The translations under genes and the position numbers were made by a program. From Odontesthes bonariensis (lineage: Eukaryota; Chordata; Actinopteri; Atheriniformes; Atherinopsidae), in assembly GCF_027942865.1 (NCBI RefSeq), contig NC_134509.1:28838197-28902196 (forward strand): a DNA stretch of 64,000 nt, in the 5' to 3' direction. The notes beneath the pieces were generated by a model. That model saw only the letters and a program-made list of their open reading frames with translations. It made no database searches and was not told where the DNA came from. Shown piece by piece: positions 11,801 to 23,953 of the stretch (its first letter is position 1; the number at the start of each line of letters is the position of its first letter).

Positions 11801-14221
11801 TCCTTGTGTAAGTTTGCAGACAGACAGATAAAATAATGATAATGATCACGTACCTCTACCTCATCACCGGGGAAGGACTATCAACAGTTATCTGAGCTTG
11901 GTTTATGATAAATAATGATGTGGAAATTCCAACACCCCTCCATAAAATGTAGTTTGTACATTAATAAGCGTGAATGATAAATTAAGCTATTCTTTTAAAG
12001 TCTTGAGTATTCTAACGTAGACTTAACGTAGTATCATAATCCAGATAAATTGAGGACATCCACCCAGAACTGTTATATCACTCCTTTTCTGAGAGCCCCG
12101 CTGGCCTCTGGTTTGAACGAGGTCACTAATAGCTGAAGATGAGGCCTGCTCATAGACTTAGTCAGCACAAACAGATTGCAGTTTGGCTCTGCCTGACATT
12201 GGACGAGCTGCACAGGTGGGGGGTTAAAATAGATCTTTATATCCTTTGAAAGGGAAATTCAAAGATTTTTGGCTGCCAGACAAACTGCGGTCTGTTCTGT
12301 TTAAGATCGTCTCAGAATAAGAGCACAACTATGCTCAGGATCAGTAGCTATATCGGATTTTCCCTATAATCTTATTTATTGTGTAAAATATATGTTTGAT
12401 CTCAGATCAGTTAGCAAGAATGACTCAAACTGAAAATCATTTGAGTTTTATAATGATGGATGCACTGTGAAAACTAAGAGTTATATTTTTGACTGACATT
12501 TTGTATTGTAGTTTCTGAATAATATGATTAATTTAAATCCAGCCCTCTTACTTTGATACAGATATAGCAGAACAAAACGGAGTGTTAAAAGTCAAGGTGA
12601 TTGTTTTTGGTGGGAACGTCCCTTTGTTGACCGAGATTAAAGAATGACAAAGGATGGATTATGGTTAATTATCTGTGGATGAGTGGATAGATGGGCAGAT
12701 AGATGGATGGATGGATGGATGAATGGATGGATGGATTGATGAATGGATGGTTGGTTGGATAGATAAATGGATAGATGAATGGATAGATGGATGGATGGAT
12801 GGATGGATGGATGGATGGATGGATGGATGGATGGATGGATGGATGGATGGATGGATGGATGGATGGCTGGCTGGCTGGCTGGATGGATGGATTAATAGAT
12901 AGATGGATAGATAGATGGATAGATGAATGGATGGTTGGATGGATGAATAGATAGATGGATAGATAGATGGATAGATGAATGGATGGATGGATGGATGGAT
13001 GGATGGATGGATGGATGGATGGATGGATGGATGGATGGATGGATGGATGGATAGATGGATAGATGGATAGATAGATGTAGACATCCTCACCTTTGGTGCA
13101 TTCTCCAGCTCATCCACTTGGTTGCCACCCAGCTTGCTCTTGATGAAAAGTTCTACAGTACCATTGAACTTCATGAATGTCACGTAGCAAGCATAGCACG
13201 TGAGTAGGCTGATACTTTCCGCCAATGTGATTTGATTATCCAGAAAGAAATAGATGAGCATGAGCAAGCCAATTGTATAGAAAGAGACATCTCTAAACAG
13301 AGGCCACCAGGTCAGGTTCAGCACCTCTTTGGAGAACAGGGCGCACATCCCGATCACAAAAAGGATGTTGAAGACGGCCGATCCCACAATTGTACCAATA
13401 CCCACATTACTGTGAGAGACGAACACTCCTATGACAGAGGTGAAGAGCTCTGGGGCCGAGCCACCTGCGGCCATAAAGGTGGCTCCTGCCACATCATCAG
13501 AGATCTCCAGCTTCTCTGTGATGACAGTGAGGGCAGGGACAAAAAACTCATCGCAAACGATGGCTAAGGCTATGAACATGTACAACATTCCAAACATATG
13601 AAACACCACAAAGCCCTGGCGTCTCTGCTCTATACTGAATAAGTCCGTTGGGTAGTCCCCCTCATTCAGTACTATGTCAGAAGACTTCATGGCCACTGGT
13701 GTGTCCTCTGGGGCAGCTGAGAGGTTGTGGTGCTGCAGAAGAGTCCTCTGGGGCAATGCTGCATCACCTGAGCCCTGAGCAGGTGATCCCAGCTCAGTTG
13801 CCACTACTGTGACCAGCGACAAGGCACTGAATGAACAAACTGTGCAGGCAACCACCAGGCCGACGATGAAGCCCAGAATCCGACCGGGCCTCAGCTTTCT
13901 TTTGACACCCTGATAGTGATCCCGGTTGCTGCTCCTTTTAGGACCCAGAAGGGGATCAGAACAGGAGTAAGCTATCATGTCTTGACTTCTTATGGGTAGC
14001 GTGAAATCCATGGTGTTTGGCGCAGGTTGTCAGGCAGAGTGGAAGTCTGGAATCCCCGCCAAAGCTGGGTTGGTGATGTTGGTGGCTACAAGGGCGGGGT
14101 TCTGACAGGCCGCAGTGGATTACCGGTGTGTCAGCATGTTGCTCCCAAGACTAAACACAATGGAGGCCCTCTAGTCTTATTCCAGGATCTAGCACATTCA
14201 AAGGTTTCCTCATATTACTCC
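843..14221 (-). CDS. slc24a2: slc24a2 (NCKX2) K+-dependent Na+/Ca2+ exchanger, 5' part of gene
   Basis: Plasma-membrane exchanger that moves Ca2+ and K+ out against Na+ in neurons and cone photoreceptors. Four coding exons are visible: 13091-14011, 1374-1409, 1057-1168 and 843-920, joined in phase 0, 0 and 1. All have GT/AG borders. The first exon gives 307 residues with a hydrophobic N-terminal segment (about 45-66), an N-glycosylation site (NLS at 96-98) and the alpha-1 exchanger repeat ([15 protein letters not shown] at about 176-190, then GSAVFNILF). The next exons encode the cytosolic loop, including [18 protein letters not shown] and [11 protein letters not shown], both typical of NCKX2. 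The second exchanger domain (alpha-2) lies beyond the left edge, so the gene is partial here. The intron of about 11.7 kb between exons 1 and 2 is full of repeats. The paralogue slc24a1 is less likely because of the loop sequence. Confidence 0.93.
1057..1168 (-). CDS. slc24a2: slc24a2 loop exon AKPKLQR..LDPLSDE
   Basis: 112 nt. The acceptor AACAG precedes GCCAAACCC and the donor is G|GTATGC. It encodes 37 residues plus one base, including [20 protein letters not shown], which closely matches the NCKX2 cytosolic loop. The next exon joins as [14 protein letters not shown], the short splice form that lacks the extra segment found in some mammalian isoforms. Confidence 0.92.
1374..1409 (-). CDS. 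slc24a2: slc24a2 36-nt micro-exon of the cytosolic loop
   Basis: Twelve codons ([12 protein letters not shown]) between the acceptor CTGAAG and the donor GTGAGT. The length is a multiple of three and both ends are phase 0, so it could be skipped without shifting frame. It occupies the position of the variable acidic segment just before the conserved AKPKLQR stretch in NCKX2. The loop is known to be variably spliced in mammals. Confidence 0.8.
1611..1676 (+). repeat. Fragment of a ubiquitous teleost repeat
   Basis: The stretch AGATTAAGAGGCTATAGAAA followed by ATGAATGGG matches the common fish repeat whose other strand reads CCATCCATTTTCTATACCCGC. The same family occurs at 10945-11085 (opposite orientation) and 42040-42104. 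Confidence 0.5.
1872..2078 (+). pseudogene. LINE reverse transcriptase C-terminal fragment
   Basis: A 68-codon open frame ends in a segment with [19 protein letters not shown] and FKKGLK, the pattern at the carboxyl end of jockey/RTE-like LINE polymerases in fish. No upstream polymerase sequence remains, so this is a 5'-truncated copy inside the slc24a2 intron. Confidence 0.55.
2105..2300. repeat. TGTATA/TGTG-rich simple repeat
   Basis: Low-complexity run of GTGTGTA, TATGTGTG and TGTATATG units directly after the LINE fragment. It creates a spurious repetitive frame on the minus strand. Confidence 0.8.
2494..5176. mobile_element. 2.7-kb repeat block bounded by an 11-bp inverted repeat
   Basis: The block opens with ATGGGTGCCAA (2494-2504) and closes with the inverse TTGGCACCCAT (5166-5176). 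After the left end comes an ATT microsatellite (about 2547-2568), then about 1 kb of moderately GC-rich unique-looking sequence (including AAAAGCGCACC..GGTGCGCTTT, 2633-2658, a perfect-looking hairpin). The remainder is a 187-bp tandem repeat. No convincing open frame is present. I read it as a non-autonomous mobile or satellite-bearing element of unknown class. Confidence 0.5.
3595..5150 (+). repeat. 187-bp tandem repeat with 374-bp higher-order units
   Basis: The landmark TTAGGAATTTTGGGTCTCGC recurs at 3670, 3857, 4224, 4411, 4598, 4785 and 4972, that is every 187 bases, with one divergent unit at about 4040. Two monomer types alternate. Type A reads GTCTCTAAAGCTTCTTCAGA before the landmark, and type B reads GGCTCTCAACTTTCTTCAGA. 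The dimers starting at 4224 and 4598 are almost identical. Each monomer contains the hairpin GGGTCTCGCAGAGACCC. Confidence 0.9.
5177..10944. other. slc24a2 intron, mostly unassigned
   Basis: Intronic sequence with scattered short open frames on both strands, none with codon pattern, splice context or family resemblance that supports a gene. The AT array at 5760-5822 is listed separately. Around 7930-8220 a segment (TTGTAGATTGCAACCAACTC.. and CATGATAAAAACATGGGAGT) resembles a dispersed teleost repeat I recognise only vaguely. Confidence 0.45.
5760..5822. repeat. (TA)n microsatellite
   Basis: About 30 uninterrupted AT dinucleotides. It produces tyrosine/isoleucine-repeat frames on the minus strand that are not genes. 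Confidence 0.95.
10945..11085 (-). repeat. Ubiquitous teleost interspersed repeat fragment
   Basis: Contains CATCCATCCATCCATTAACT, ACCCGCTTAATCC, CTGGAGCCTATCCCAGCTGT and TACACCCTGGACACGTCACC, the signature of a very common fish repeat that usually ends in a GGAT/ATCC run. It lies in the slc24a2 intron. Confidence 0.7.
11086..12684. other. slc24a2 intron, nothing recognised
   Basis: AT-rich intron sequence between the teleost repeat and the GGAT array. I see no exon, RNA gene or clear repeat family here. Confidence 0.45.
12685..13078. repeat. (GGAT)n minisatellite with variants
   Basis: Nearly 400 bases of GGAT units with interspersed GAAT, AGAT, GGCT and GGTT variants, in two long pure blocks (about 12787-12862 and 12979-13051). 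On the minus strand it has no stop in one frame and would read as an Ile-His-Pro-Ser repeat joined to the slc24a2 exon. It starts 13 bases inside the intron. Confidence 0.95.
13091..14011 (-). CDS. slc24a2: slc24a2 first coding exon (residues 1-307)
   Basis: This exon starts at the ATG whose complement is at 14009-14011 and ends at the donor AAAG|GTGAGG (GT at 13090-13089) after residue 307 (..LENAPK). It is a large exon carrying the N-terminus and the whole first exchanger domain, as in mammalian NCKX1/2. The open frame runs on for another 141 codons only because the adjacent GGAT array has no stop in that frame. That extension is not coding. It begins 13 bases past the splice site. Confidence 0.93.
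14012..14221 (-). other. slc24a2: slc24a2 5'UTR part of the first coding exon
   Basis: A pyrimidine-rich stretch followed by TTGCAG (minus strand) ends at 14222, which suggests that the exon holding the ATG begins at 14221 with about 210 nt of untranslated leader. The upstream non-coding exon and promoter were not identified. Confidence 0.45.
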
Positions 14222-15003
14222 CTGCAAGACAGAGAAAACAGTAGTCATAAGTTATGATGCAAAAACGTAAATTGAAATATAAGCAAAAATGTTCACTGTC
14301 TAAACACTCTGATGTATGAAGATTAGGAACATATAAAACTAAAATCAGCCACTCTCCCGCAACAATTAAAAAATGTAGATCTTAGCAAGTACTTACACGT
14401 TTAAGTTGTCTGTTTTCTGTTTGATTCAAGATTTCTTCCACCCCTGATATCTGTTCATTCATAGGTCTTATTTGACTTGTTCAATGAGATGAAAAGAAAA
14501 TAATTTATTCAGAACCATTTTGTGATTTCTTCCTTCAGAATTTACACTTTCTGTCACTATCATTGTGCTCCTCCTGAGCAAATAGTTTGGAAATAGTTGC
14601 CATTAATATTTACAGGTTAGTTTAAAGATTATATATCAAGACAGTTTTAAGTTCTCTTTAAACCTACTACTTGCTTATGTAAGTATTTCAGTATCAGTAA
14701 ACCATTATAAAAAGTGCTTAAAGTGAAAGAACAACCTGCAGTTCTGAGCAATGATTGTTTTTTCATTTCTATTACTTAACTCTGTTCCAAAAAAGTTTTG
14801 TTATCTGTATCTGATTCAAAAGAATAGAAAAAAACATGTCAAATGTTGAAACTGATTATATGTTTTTACATATATTTCTAATAGCAATAAACACAATCAG
14901 TTTCAACATTGAAGAGTTGCATTAAAAAAAGATGGACTAAAGCAAATTTTTACAATAGAAGTAAAGTGCAGAGGGATAATCCAGCTGTTTATCAGCACAC
15001 GGC
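14222..15003. other. slc24a2 upstream intron, short inverted repeat
   Basis: No gene seen. At about 14838-14915 an imperfect inverted repeat (AATGTTGAAACTGATT .. AATCAGTTTCAACATT) could be a small MITE remnant. Confidence 0.4.
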
Positions 15004-15410
15004 TCAAACTCCAGCCTCTGTGATGGTGCATGAGTTGCATTAGTTCGCATGACCGAGTTGGACATTTTGGAAGTCACCGTCAATGCTGAATGATAAATAC
15101 AGGGTTTGACATTACATGTTCTGCCATCAGGCGATGCTATGCTAATTTGAATAAGTCATTAGCAAGCCACTCTACAAGTGTTAAAACCAGCATGACTCTA
15201 TCTCAATATTAGTAAATAACGGAATAAAAATTTCCAGATGCAAAATGGCCTGCCTGCAGTCCAGACATGTCATCCACTAAAAATGTTGAAATAAGAATGG
15301 GAAAAAAACATTTTGCTTTAAAAACAACAAAAGTTGTTGTCTGCAGTTCCCAAATGCTGTCAGAGAGTTGTTGATGCAATACAGTGATAAACACAGAAAA
15401 AAACAATGAA
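15004..15410 (+). pseudogene. Degenerate Tc1/mariner transposase copy
   Basis: Traces of a Tc1-type transposase reading frame remain: a GGTGCATGAGTTGCATTAGT start region, CAATGCTGAATGATAAATAC, TGGCCTGCCTGCAGTCCAGA (the WPACSPD region) and CAGTTCCCAAATGCTG near the carboxyl end. Many indels destroy the frame. The family appears to be the same as the copy at 60655-61030 on the other strand. Confidence 0.6.
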
Positions 15411-18400
15411 ATTACTCAGCTTCAACATCCAATTGATGTATTTGTACTACCAACAATTATATATAATGATTAATTGTTAGTAACACATTGTGTCTTTTTC
15501 TTTACATCATATTACTACTTGTGCTCAAATTCAAGTTCCCACCAGTTTAGATGACTTGCTCACATCATTGAATACCTGTAAATGCTTTTTTCTTGTAAAA
15601 CCTAGTTGGATTGTAGCTTCTGAAACAAATGAATTATCATTCAAACAGTTGAATTTGCCAATTTTAAATAATGGCTCATGATGATGCCTCTGAGCTCAGG
15701 TGAACTATGAGGGCTACATAAAACCAGCTTCTGACAGAATTTTGCTTAATGTTCATTTGGATTGCTTTTTTAGACTGTTTTTTTTAGTTAATAAGTTGTG
15801 ATGATTGGATGATTTAAGTATACCTAATTGTAGTTGCAGTCTGTTTTCCATTATAAAAGTACATAAAAATACATAGAATATTAATATGTAAGACTTTTGG
15901 AGGAGTTGCAGTGTCGTGAATTAGAAATGAAAGTATTAATAGCTACATTTCTGTTAAAATGACAAAGCTTTCTGGTGGGGAGCTGTCTTTTAACTGAGGC
16001 TTGGACATTAGTGAAAGCTCATTAAGAAACCTTTTAATCCCTGAGAAGATATACTCAGATTAGCCTCAGGCCCTGCACACTGGTGCCACTCCACAAAGTC
16101 AAAAATCAGACACCAATGGTATTAACTTTATGACAAATAAAAACTGGAGCGGTTCATTTGCACATATGTTATTTAACTATACAGCTAACACTTGTGTAAA
16201 CTGCAAATATTATATCGGTCCTTTAAATTCTGCTCGGTCTCAGTGAACCATCAAGTTTTTGTAAAACACAATGTTTTCAAATCTCAAAACTCTAGTGAGG
16301 AAGCAGCTCTTGAGTAGTTTGAACTGTTTTAGAGCATTAGAGGGAAGACAAACTAATACTACTTTTGCTCTTATACTACAACTGATTATGTTCTCATACC
16401 ACTCTTGGATATCTCTCATTCTGCAGGAGGCACTCCAGCAGGTAGCAGTCAGTCAGATCCTGAGTCTCTGGGGGAATATTCCAGTAAATTGACACCAAAA
16501 GCAGAAGAATCCCGAGCGTCTAGTGCTCAGTCTGAAGGTCCAAACTGAAAATCCTCAGTGGGATTTTCATCTCTGAGCTGAGGAGGAGCTCCAAGACACC
16601 GGGTCAGAGTGGGCAACTCCCTCCCTCTCAGTGTCCCTCCCCTCCCTGATATTGTCTCCTTACTTGTCCTCCCTCTGTCATCTCTATGAGACTCCAAGAC
16701 TGAGGCATCAGTGCTTTCTCACCTCCTCTCTTCTGTCAGTTCCCCTACTTGTTCCCACTTTGGTAAGCACCCTTTATATTTCTTCCCAGGTCCAACAGAA
16801 ACAAATTTGTACTTTACAACAAACTCAGACCTTGTTGGGGCTGTTAATTATCATATCTTTGGATCACAGTGCTGGATAAAAAGCATTTGCTATCAGTCCC
16901 TGTCACTTTTTGAAATAATGCAGAACAGCAAAGTTTAGAATCGACACTGCATGATATTTACACGTGTAAGAGCTTTACAACTTTTAAAGTCAGATGTCAG
17001 TCTAAAGTGAACGAGGCATTATGACTATGATTGCCCTACATGCATCAGATATAAAAAAAAAAGTTGCTGTAGGTGACATCACTCTACCTTCTGTCTTTCA
17101 TTTCCCACTTGTCTGTAATTGGCTCTGGGTGCAACACCTGCTCTCATTAGACAAACCTGTCCCCACAAAGTGGAGCCAAACAATACTGACACATGCTAAT
17201 CTGAGCCCAAATACTTTATACAGAATGAATGCAGAATTACACTCCCATTAATATAACTGTATATTCTTCCCCTCTGCAATTTACTGCAATTATGAACATT
17301 TTCATTTTTATGTAGCTTGTAAATAATTTTATTAGGTTACTAAAAGGCTGCTAATTTATAGGATTCTATGAGTGCAATGCAGGATAAGCAAATAACAGGA
17401 CATGTCTCAACACATATCTGAATGAGAATGGGCACAGCTGATCTTTTTGGTAATAACCTTGCAGCTAATGATACTTTAAATTTTGAAACCCTGGCTGGAA
17501 ATAATAAGTGCATTGGGTGTCTCCCATGCATTGTAAAGCCAAAATTCTTGGTTGTTTAAATGGTGACCTGGAAGTTTATTTGTGTTAGTATTATTACTAT
17601 TATTAGTGTTACTCTTCAATACTCTTAGTATTATTAATGAGGACTCTCACACCGCTTGCTCTAATGATCACCATGTCACACTTTGTATTTGTATTTCCAA
17701 GTAATTTAGATCTGCCAGCTCTTGAAAATTGTCAGGTCTAAATATTTTGAAAATTACTTCAACAAAACTTGCAGAGGATTTTGTTCCACCACCATTGCTT
17801 CCTTGTTTTATACATCTCTTAGATACCAGTGAAACTCCCTTCTCATGAAGATGTGATGTTGTTCTTGCTCTATTATATTTTTAATTATGCTGTTTATCTG
17901 TGTCTATTATGGAATTGGACTTTAATCAAGCATTAGAGAAAAAAAAACAATAGAATTAAAGCTGGCTAGAATGTAATAAAACATTCAAAAGTATTGTTCT
18001 GAATGCCAACGAAACAAATTATGCTACAACATGCAAAATCGTTTCTAATCAGACTTGAATCTATCAGATAAGATAGACTCAGTATCAGCATAACTGTATA
18101 GGAAATGTGATACATCACCAGCTCCAGAAAAGTTTCAATTTTGAGTAGAAAGGGGAATAAAATCTGAATGCAATTATATATGTAAAGAAATATTGCATCC
18201 ACAATAGAACATAGAAACCATATTAAATGTTAAAAATGACACATTTTACGATGTCATGAACAATATTAGTTAATCTTGTATTTGATGGCATCATTACATC
18301 TCCTAAAAGTTGGGACAATGCCATATTATAGCTATATAAAACGGCATAAAAATCAGAATGCAAAGATAGCTTCATAAAATTTTACATTTTATTTACAATT

Positions 18401-21400
18401 TACAAAGAAGATTTACAATTTTTTGGGGGGAATTGGGGCTGTGGATGATTCTTAATGAAACTTGAATATTCAAACTCATTATAAAAATGCTGTCTATGAA
18501 AATTCACTAGTCTAATGTTCATTGTTACTTTATTTGGATATATCTGCCTTCTGGAAATGAGTGGATTAGATGCAAAACATGGCTTGGAGAGAACATCATA
18601 TCTGGATGACAAAGCTTATTTATCGTGTCTGTGCGTGTGTATGAGTGCATGACTCTAGGTGCACCCTTTAAGTGCAGATCAAGCTTTACACGTGAGTTTT
18701 GTAAGCCTGAGTAGCCAGAAGGTGAGCGCAAATGATGTGGCCTCTCTTGTCACATACTGTCTCACTCAAGAGTGTGCAAGTGCTTTCATGTGTATGTGTC
18801 TTAAAAAGAGAGAATTATTATTTTTCAGTTCCTTCATAAACTGTAATCTATAATCCTGTTAGGTGTAAACCCACCTCTCACTGCTTTCATCAAGATACCA
18901 GACGCATATTCAGTAAAGAACACTGAATTTTCCCTGTAAGCAGAATGTTGCATATTAAAACTTATCAAGCAATCAGACTGACCAGGCCAAAAATACTTCA
19001 AAGCTTCTTCACCTTCAAGCTATGAGAACAAGCGTTCTTTATAAAAAACATTTTTGTGAATGGTTTTAAGGACCCAAACGTGAAAGCAGCTGTCTGGAGG
19101 CAACGTGTGAATGATAAAAGTATCTATTTAAAGAACAAACAAAAAGCACAACTGAGCTGGAACTCCAAGAACTAAACTTAAAGTACATATATCTAAATCA
19201 ACAAAACAACATGAGAATAATGCTGATGAGTGAAGTGAGTGCAGCTGTGACTCATTAACAACAAGTACGTGTGGAGGAGAGCCAGGACAAAAGACTATGA
19301 CAACTGAGGAATACTGTGGGTAATGACTAGATCTAAGTCATGGATGCCCCTGTTTCTATGCCTCTTTTCCAACTGAGTTTTCTATATTCAGCAATTTTCA
19401 GTGAACACACTGAAAATCATTTCTTCTGTACTGCTGTCTACTTGATGACGGTTCAAACAGATTTTAGTTTGTTGCATTTTTTTCTGGAAATAGGGTTTGA
19501 AGGATACAACTGCAACACTGATTAAAGGCTGTGTTCACTTTCTGTATTTAGTTACATTTCACACTTTCCACATTGTAATGTTATAAGTCAATGTTATGTC
19601 CTGAGGTCACATTTGGTTTGGGGGAAAAGGGGTTTGACCTCAGTAATGGATCTGGGTTGTAGCTGCTTTATTAAGGGCAATGCAATGCCCTGAAAAGGCT
19701 AAACTAGTTACATAATCAACCAAGCTAACTTAAACCTAATTTTGGGTGGGCTGAAGTACATCTCAGGCAAAGCCTTAAATACTAACACGCGGAAAGCACC
19801 TCTCAAGACCTTTGGTATCTGTTTTAGTTTGTGTTCACAAAAAAACTTTCCTTACAGTGATCAATAATATCTTCAAAATCAGAATCAGAAGTGACTTTTC
19901 TTTGGGTTCCCAGGCAGTGAAAAGTCAGACAGAAAGATGTTCCCTTGTGAAGCTGGGATCAGCAGCAGCTTATTGGCTAAAGCTCCTGCTTGAAATAGCT
20001 TCCAAGTTATATAGGAGAAAGGGAGGAACCTTATTTTTGGCAGTAGCGATAGCTCAGGTAATCAGAGAGATCTATATAATGAGTCTTTACCTCCTCTCAA
20101 GAAAACTTACTGTTGAGCTCTCCCCAAGCGCAAATGCAGTTAACGATGAAAAGGGCACTCAGGGAGCAAATGTCCTGCAAAGAACAATGCACACTTTTTT
20201 ATAATTGACTGTAGACCAGCACCAGATATTAATGGTGTCTTCATATGCTCAAGTTTCATGACATTACACTTGGTAGATTTTGTGTAATCTTGCAGACAGA
20301 GAGCTCTTGAGATCATCATCTTGGCTCTCACTTGGCAGTTTACCTCATTTAACTCATTTAATACTTCCCATTTCTTTTTTACATTCATTTTGACTTTAGA
20401 ACATTTGATTAAACCTCAGCTTGAAACTGAGGACAAGTGTCAGAAAAATAGATTAGAATTTAATGTAACAATATTTGACAGCTTATTTATTCTTGGACAC
20501 AGTGATTAGAGGTGCACAGTGGTGGTAGATTTATAGCTTGTTTAATTTTAACTATATGCAATGAAGTATACGCCCAACAGTGAAAACGAGTTGGGTTTAC
20601 TGGGGACTACTTTGTCTAAAACTGGCCCACGTTAGGCCACCCATGGTTCGGTGGCATATGTTGACTCTACAGTGGTACCCCACTTACATTCTGCCAACCA
20701 ATCACTTTCCAGCAGCAGTCTCTGATAGGACTGTGGGTAGCCACTGTGTCAGCTTTATGCTAATCTTATGCCAACTGTGTCACACAAATACTATCTCAAA
20801 TCTATGTATATAATGTATATAATATATTTTAAAAAATTTGCACATTATTGCACCTATTTTGGTGCATGGTTTGGCTCCCCTTAGCTCTGACCTCTGAAAG
20901 AAGCTTTTAAGTAATTTAGAAACTGTGTTAGACTTTACATTTCAACACAATGACAGTAGGAGGTTTTGAAGTTCCTAGATTTCATGCACATTTGCTTGCC
21001 TTGATTGTGAATAAAGGTAGAAAAATACAAATATGTCTACGATAGTAGTCTTCTTCTATTGAAATTATATCATTGGCATTGAATTTTCACATTGATGCAA
21101 CAGTGCAGTAATTAGCCAAGAGTGGTAAGCCAGCAAATATCAAGCAGCACCTGCCAGTGACACATTTACAGTCCAAACTGTTCATATAAGAATCAACATA
21201 TGCCACTGCAGCAGGAGCAACATACCATCTGCCGCTCTTCCATGTCAGTCTTTCTCATCATTTTTTTTTTTGTCTTAACAAGACTCACTATCTTACTAAA
21301 TGATGTAGTCTTTCTAGTTTATAATGTCTGCAATGCTTTGGTCCTCACTAATACTGGGTTGCAGTTTATAGAGAAATGCAAAGTTTGAGACACCTGTGAA

Positions 21401-23060
21401 ACAAATGATCAATTAATGCTTGATTTTTGCTTGCTTAATTTTTTTTTTTTTACTGCTGTTTCAAGTTACATGTGAGAATAGGAATTCAGTGAAGCTCACT
21501 GGAAATATCATCAAAGCAAATCACAAAAAAACTCAACATGGAGATTTTAACAACATCAAATGTAATTTGGTTTATTTATACAGTGCCTGTTCACAAACAG
21601 ACTTAATCTCTCAGACAAGAGAAAACATAAGAGAAATGTATCATTATTATTATTATTATTATTGTTATCCTCAATATCAACTATTTCTTTTGCAGTAACT
21701 TTAAATTAAATTAATTCTTTGGAAATATAATAAAGCTAACCTATCAAATACTGTAACTGCAAATTGAGATGTAGTTCAGCATATGAAAGAACCCTGTTTT
21801 ACAGATAAAGTTCTGCTACACTGTGGTAAGGATCATAATATCAGTAGCTGGGATGGGTGATGCAGCAACTTTAGAGCTGATTTGTTGTATTTGGCTCCAC
21901 CTTTTACTGCCACCCAATACGAGCATAATACTGGAGGCCTAAAACGAGTCCAGATTCTTAGTAACGAAATCCTCTGATCCTCAGAGGCAGAAAGAAGGAT
22001 TACTCCTGGCCAGGAGCCACGCAACAGACAGAAGACTGTTATTATGTTGTATCATATTGTGCTTGTTAGTTGAGAACTAGATAACAAGGTGGGTTTCTTA
22101 TCATTCAGTAATTAGACTGATTATCAACTCCTCTCACAAATAAAAAAAAATTGGAGTTTCAAGTGTCTGATAAGTAATTGACAAATGTTCATTCTCCTGC
22201 TTATGAAGTTTAAACTGAACTATTGTACATGTCGTAAAGAAATCAAAAGCAAATGTTAAATCCTCTGGCTCTGATGATGATCCTGTCCCAGTTAGGTGCT
22301 CGGATTTGGATTCATGCCTAAGGTTAGCTGTATCTTAATGCACTCAGTGCCCCATGTGTACCAGCAACATGTTCCGAACATAATCCATGTAACCAGAACA
22401 GTTGCTTAACCCTACACTGATGTGACGGGCATTGAAGATCATACAGCATGTGTGCAGGCCAACAAGCATCTAGAGCAGAAATGACTGTTGTCTTTCTTAA
22501 TGTAACCACTAAAGCACTAAAGTTACACCTTTTAAAATCTAATATGCGTTGAAGTTGATAAGGAGCGGGATTGTTCTGATTTTTTTCTATAGATCTGTCC
22601 ATGAATTAATATATTGATGTTTTTATCAACAAGGGCTAATGTTAAATCTATTTACTGTTTAAACGGAGGGCATTTCAATGCTGTTTGTATGCTGAAATGA
22701 AAGATGCTCTCTGTAACTTGGTATTTGTTGCAATGTTTTTCTTTTTTACCTTACAGAGTACTTGAGACTATTTAAAGTCTGATACTGACATCCTCTCTAT
22801 AACGGATGACTCATAGTTAATAAAATGTGCTCAAACAGGCTTTTTATGAAAATAATCTATCCAGGAAGCTTTATGGACAAATATACACTGAATCTGACAG
22901 CTTTTTTTTTCTACTGCAGATATAAAATGCATATTCACCCAATTGTACTGTAATAAAAAAACAACAACATGGTAACTAACTATAAATACCATGTCATAAG
23001 CACTTCTATGAATATGCTGTACACTCAGTTACTTGACGTGGGCAAGGAGCGTAATCATCA
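15411..23060. other. Region between slc24a2 and nans, no gene recognised
   Basis: About 7.6 kb of AT-rich sequence with only short unsupported frames. Around 18383-18445 (TTTACATTTTATTTACAATT .. GGAATTGGGGCTG) lies what looks like a Tc1/mariner element terminus. An ATT microsatellite occurs at about 21642-21663. The unseen 5' non-coding exon and promoter of slc24a2 may be in this interval. Confidence 0.45.
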
Positions 23061-23074
23061 AACTTTGGCAACAT

Positions 23075-23080
23075 TTTATT
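23075..23080 (-). other. nans: Candidate nans polyadenylation signal
   Basis: AATAAA on the minus strand about 875 nt after the nans stop codon, giving a plausible 3'UTR. A nearer AATAAA sits within 30 nt of the stop inside an AT run and is less likely to be the main signal. Confidence 0.3.
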
Positions 23081-23953
23081 GGTAGGTTTCATTTTCTCAG
23101 AACATGTCAGAGCTCAAATATAAACGTGTAAAAATTTACATGTGTGTGATGATGTCCTTCATCTTCACATCACGATGACAAAAAGCTTTTGGTCATGAAC
23201 AGAACGGAAGGAGTTGGCTTGATGATGAAATAAAAAGATTAGTTGTGAGTGTGGACATAAGGCAGTAATCACATAAGATTTCTAAATACATACACAGGGC
23301 TTTATCAATCTGACACATTGGCTCCTGTACATTAACAGGTTCTATTTTCTGGTCTCAGTTTGTATAATCTTATGTCTTCTGGTACCTTTTGACATTGTAA
23401 GCAACTCAGTGAACTGCTGGGCAAACAGGCTCTGATTTGACTGAACTGAATGAGACGATCAGCAGCGGCTTCAGCGTTGTGTTTCTAAACTTAAGTCTAT
23501 TCTCTCCAGTGCAGACTAAAGCAATGTTTAGATGACAGTTACATCCGGTGGTTGTGCAACTTCTGGAAGAACAACATCAGTACCGACTACTGAGCTGGAG
23601 CTACTACCGAGCCTCTGGGTATCACCTTTGCCAGGTTTATTATCTTAAGGCCGCTTTTTAAAAATGTGAAAATGCTTTCGCTGAGAAGAATTAAGAGGTT
23701 AAATCATTTATAAGAGCTGTGATGACATTTAGCTATTTAACCTTGCTGTCCGATCACTTGTCAGATTCCTGATGATCAATGACTTAGATGTCAAGGATCT
23801 CACCCAAGGTGAGTAAAATTACTCTCATACTCCTCTATGTGTCATCTTGACTACATCCAAATTATCCCCTCAGGAATCAATTAAATTTGCTCTCAAAATA
23901 AATGCATTTGTAAACCAATTTCAAGCCTATTTTTTTATTTTTTATTATTATTC

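Noticed and set aside
12665..13078. C-terminal Ile-His-Pro-Ser repeat extension of the NCKX2 frame
   Set aside because: It is the GGAT array read in a stop-free frame past a good GTGAGG donor, and the downstream exons restore the normal protein.
13232..13567. 111-codon plus-strand open frame
   Set aside because: Antisense shadow of the slc24a2 exon.
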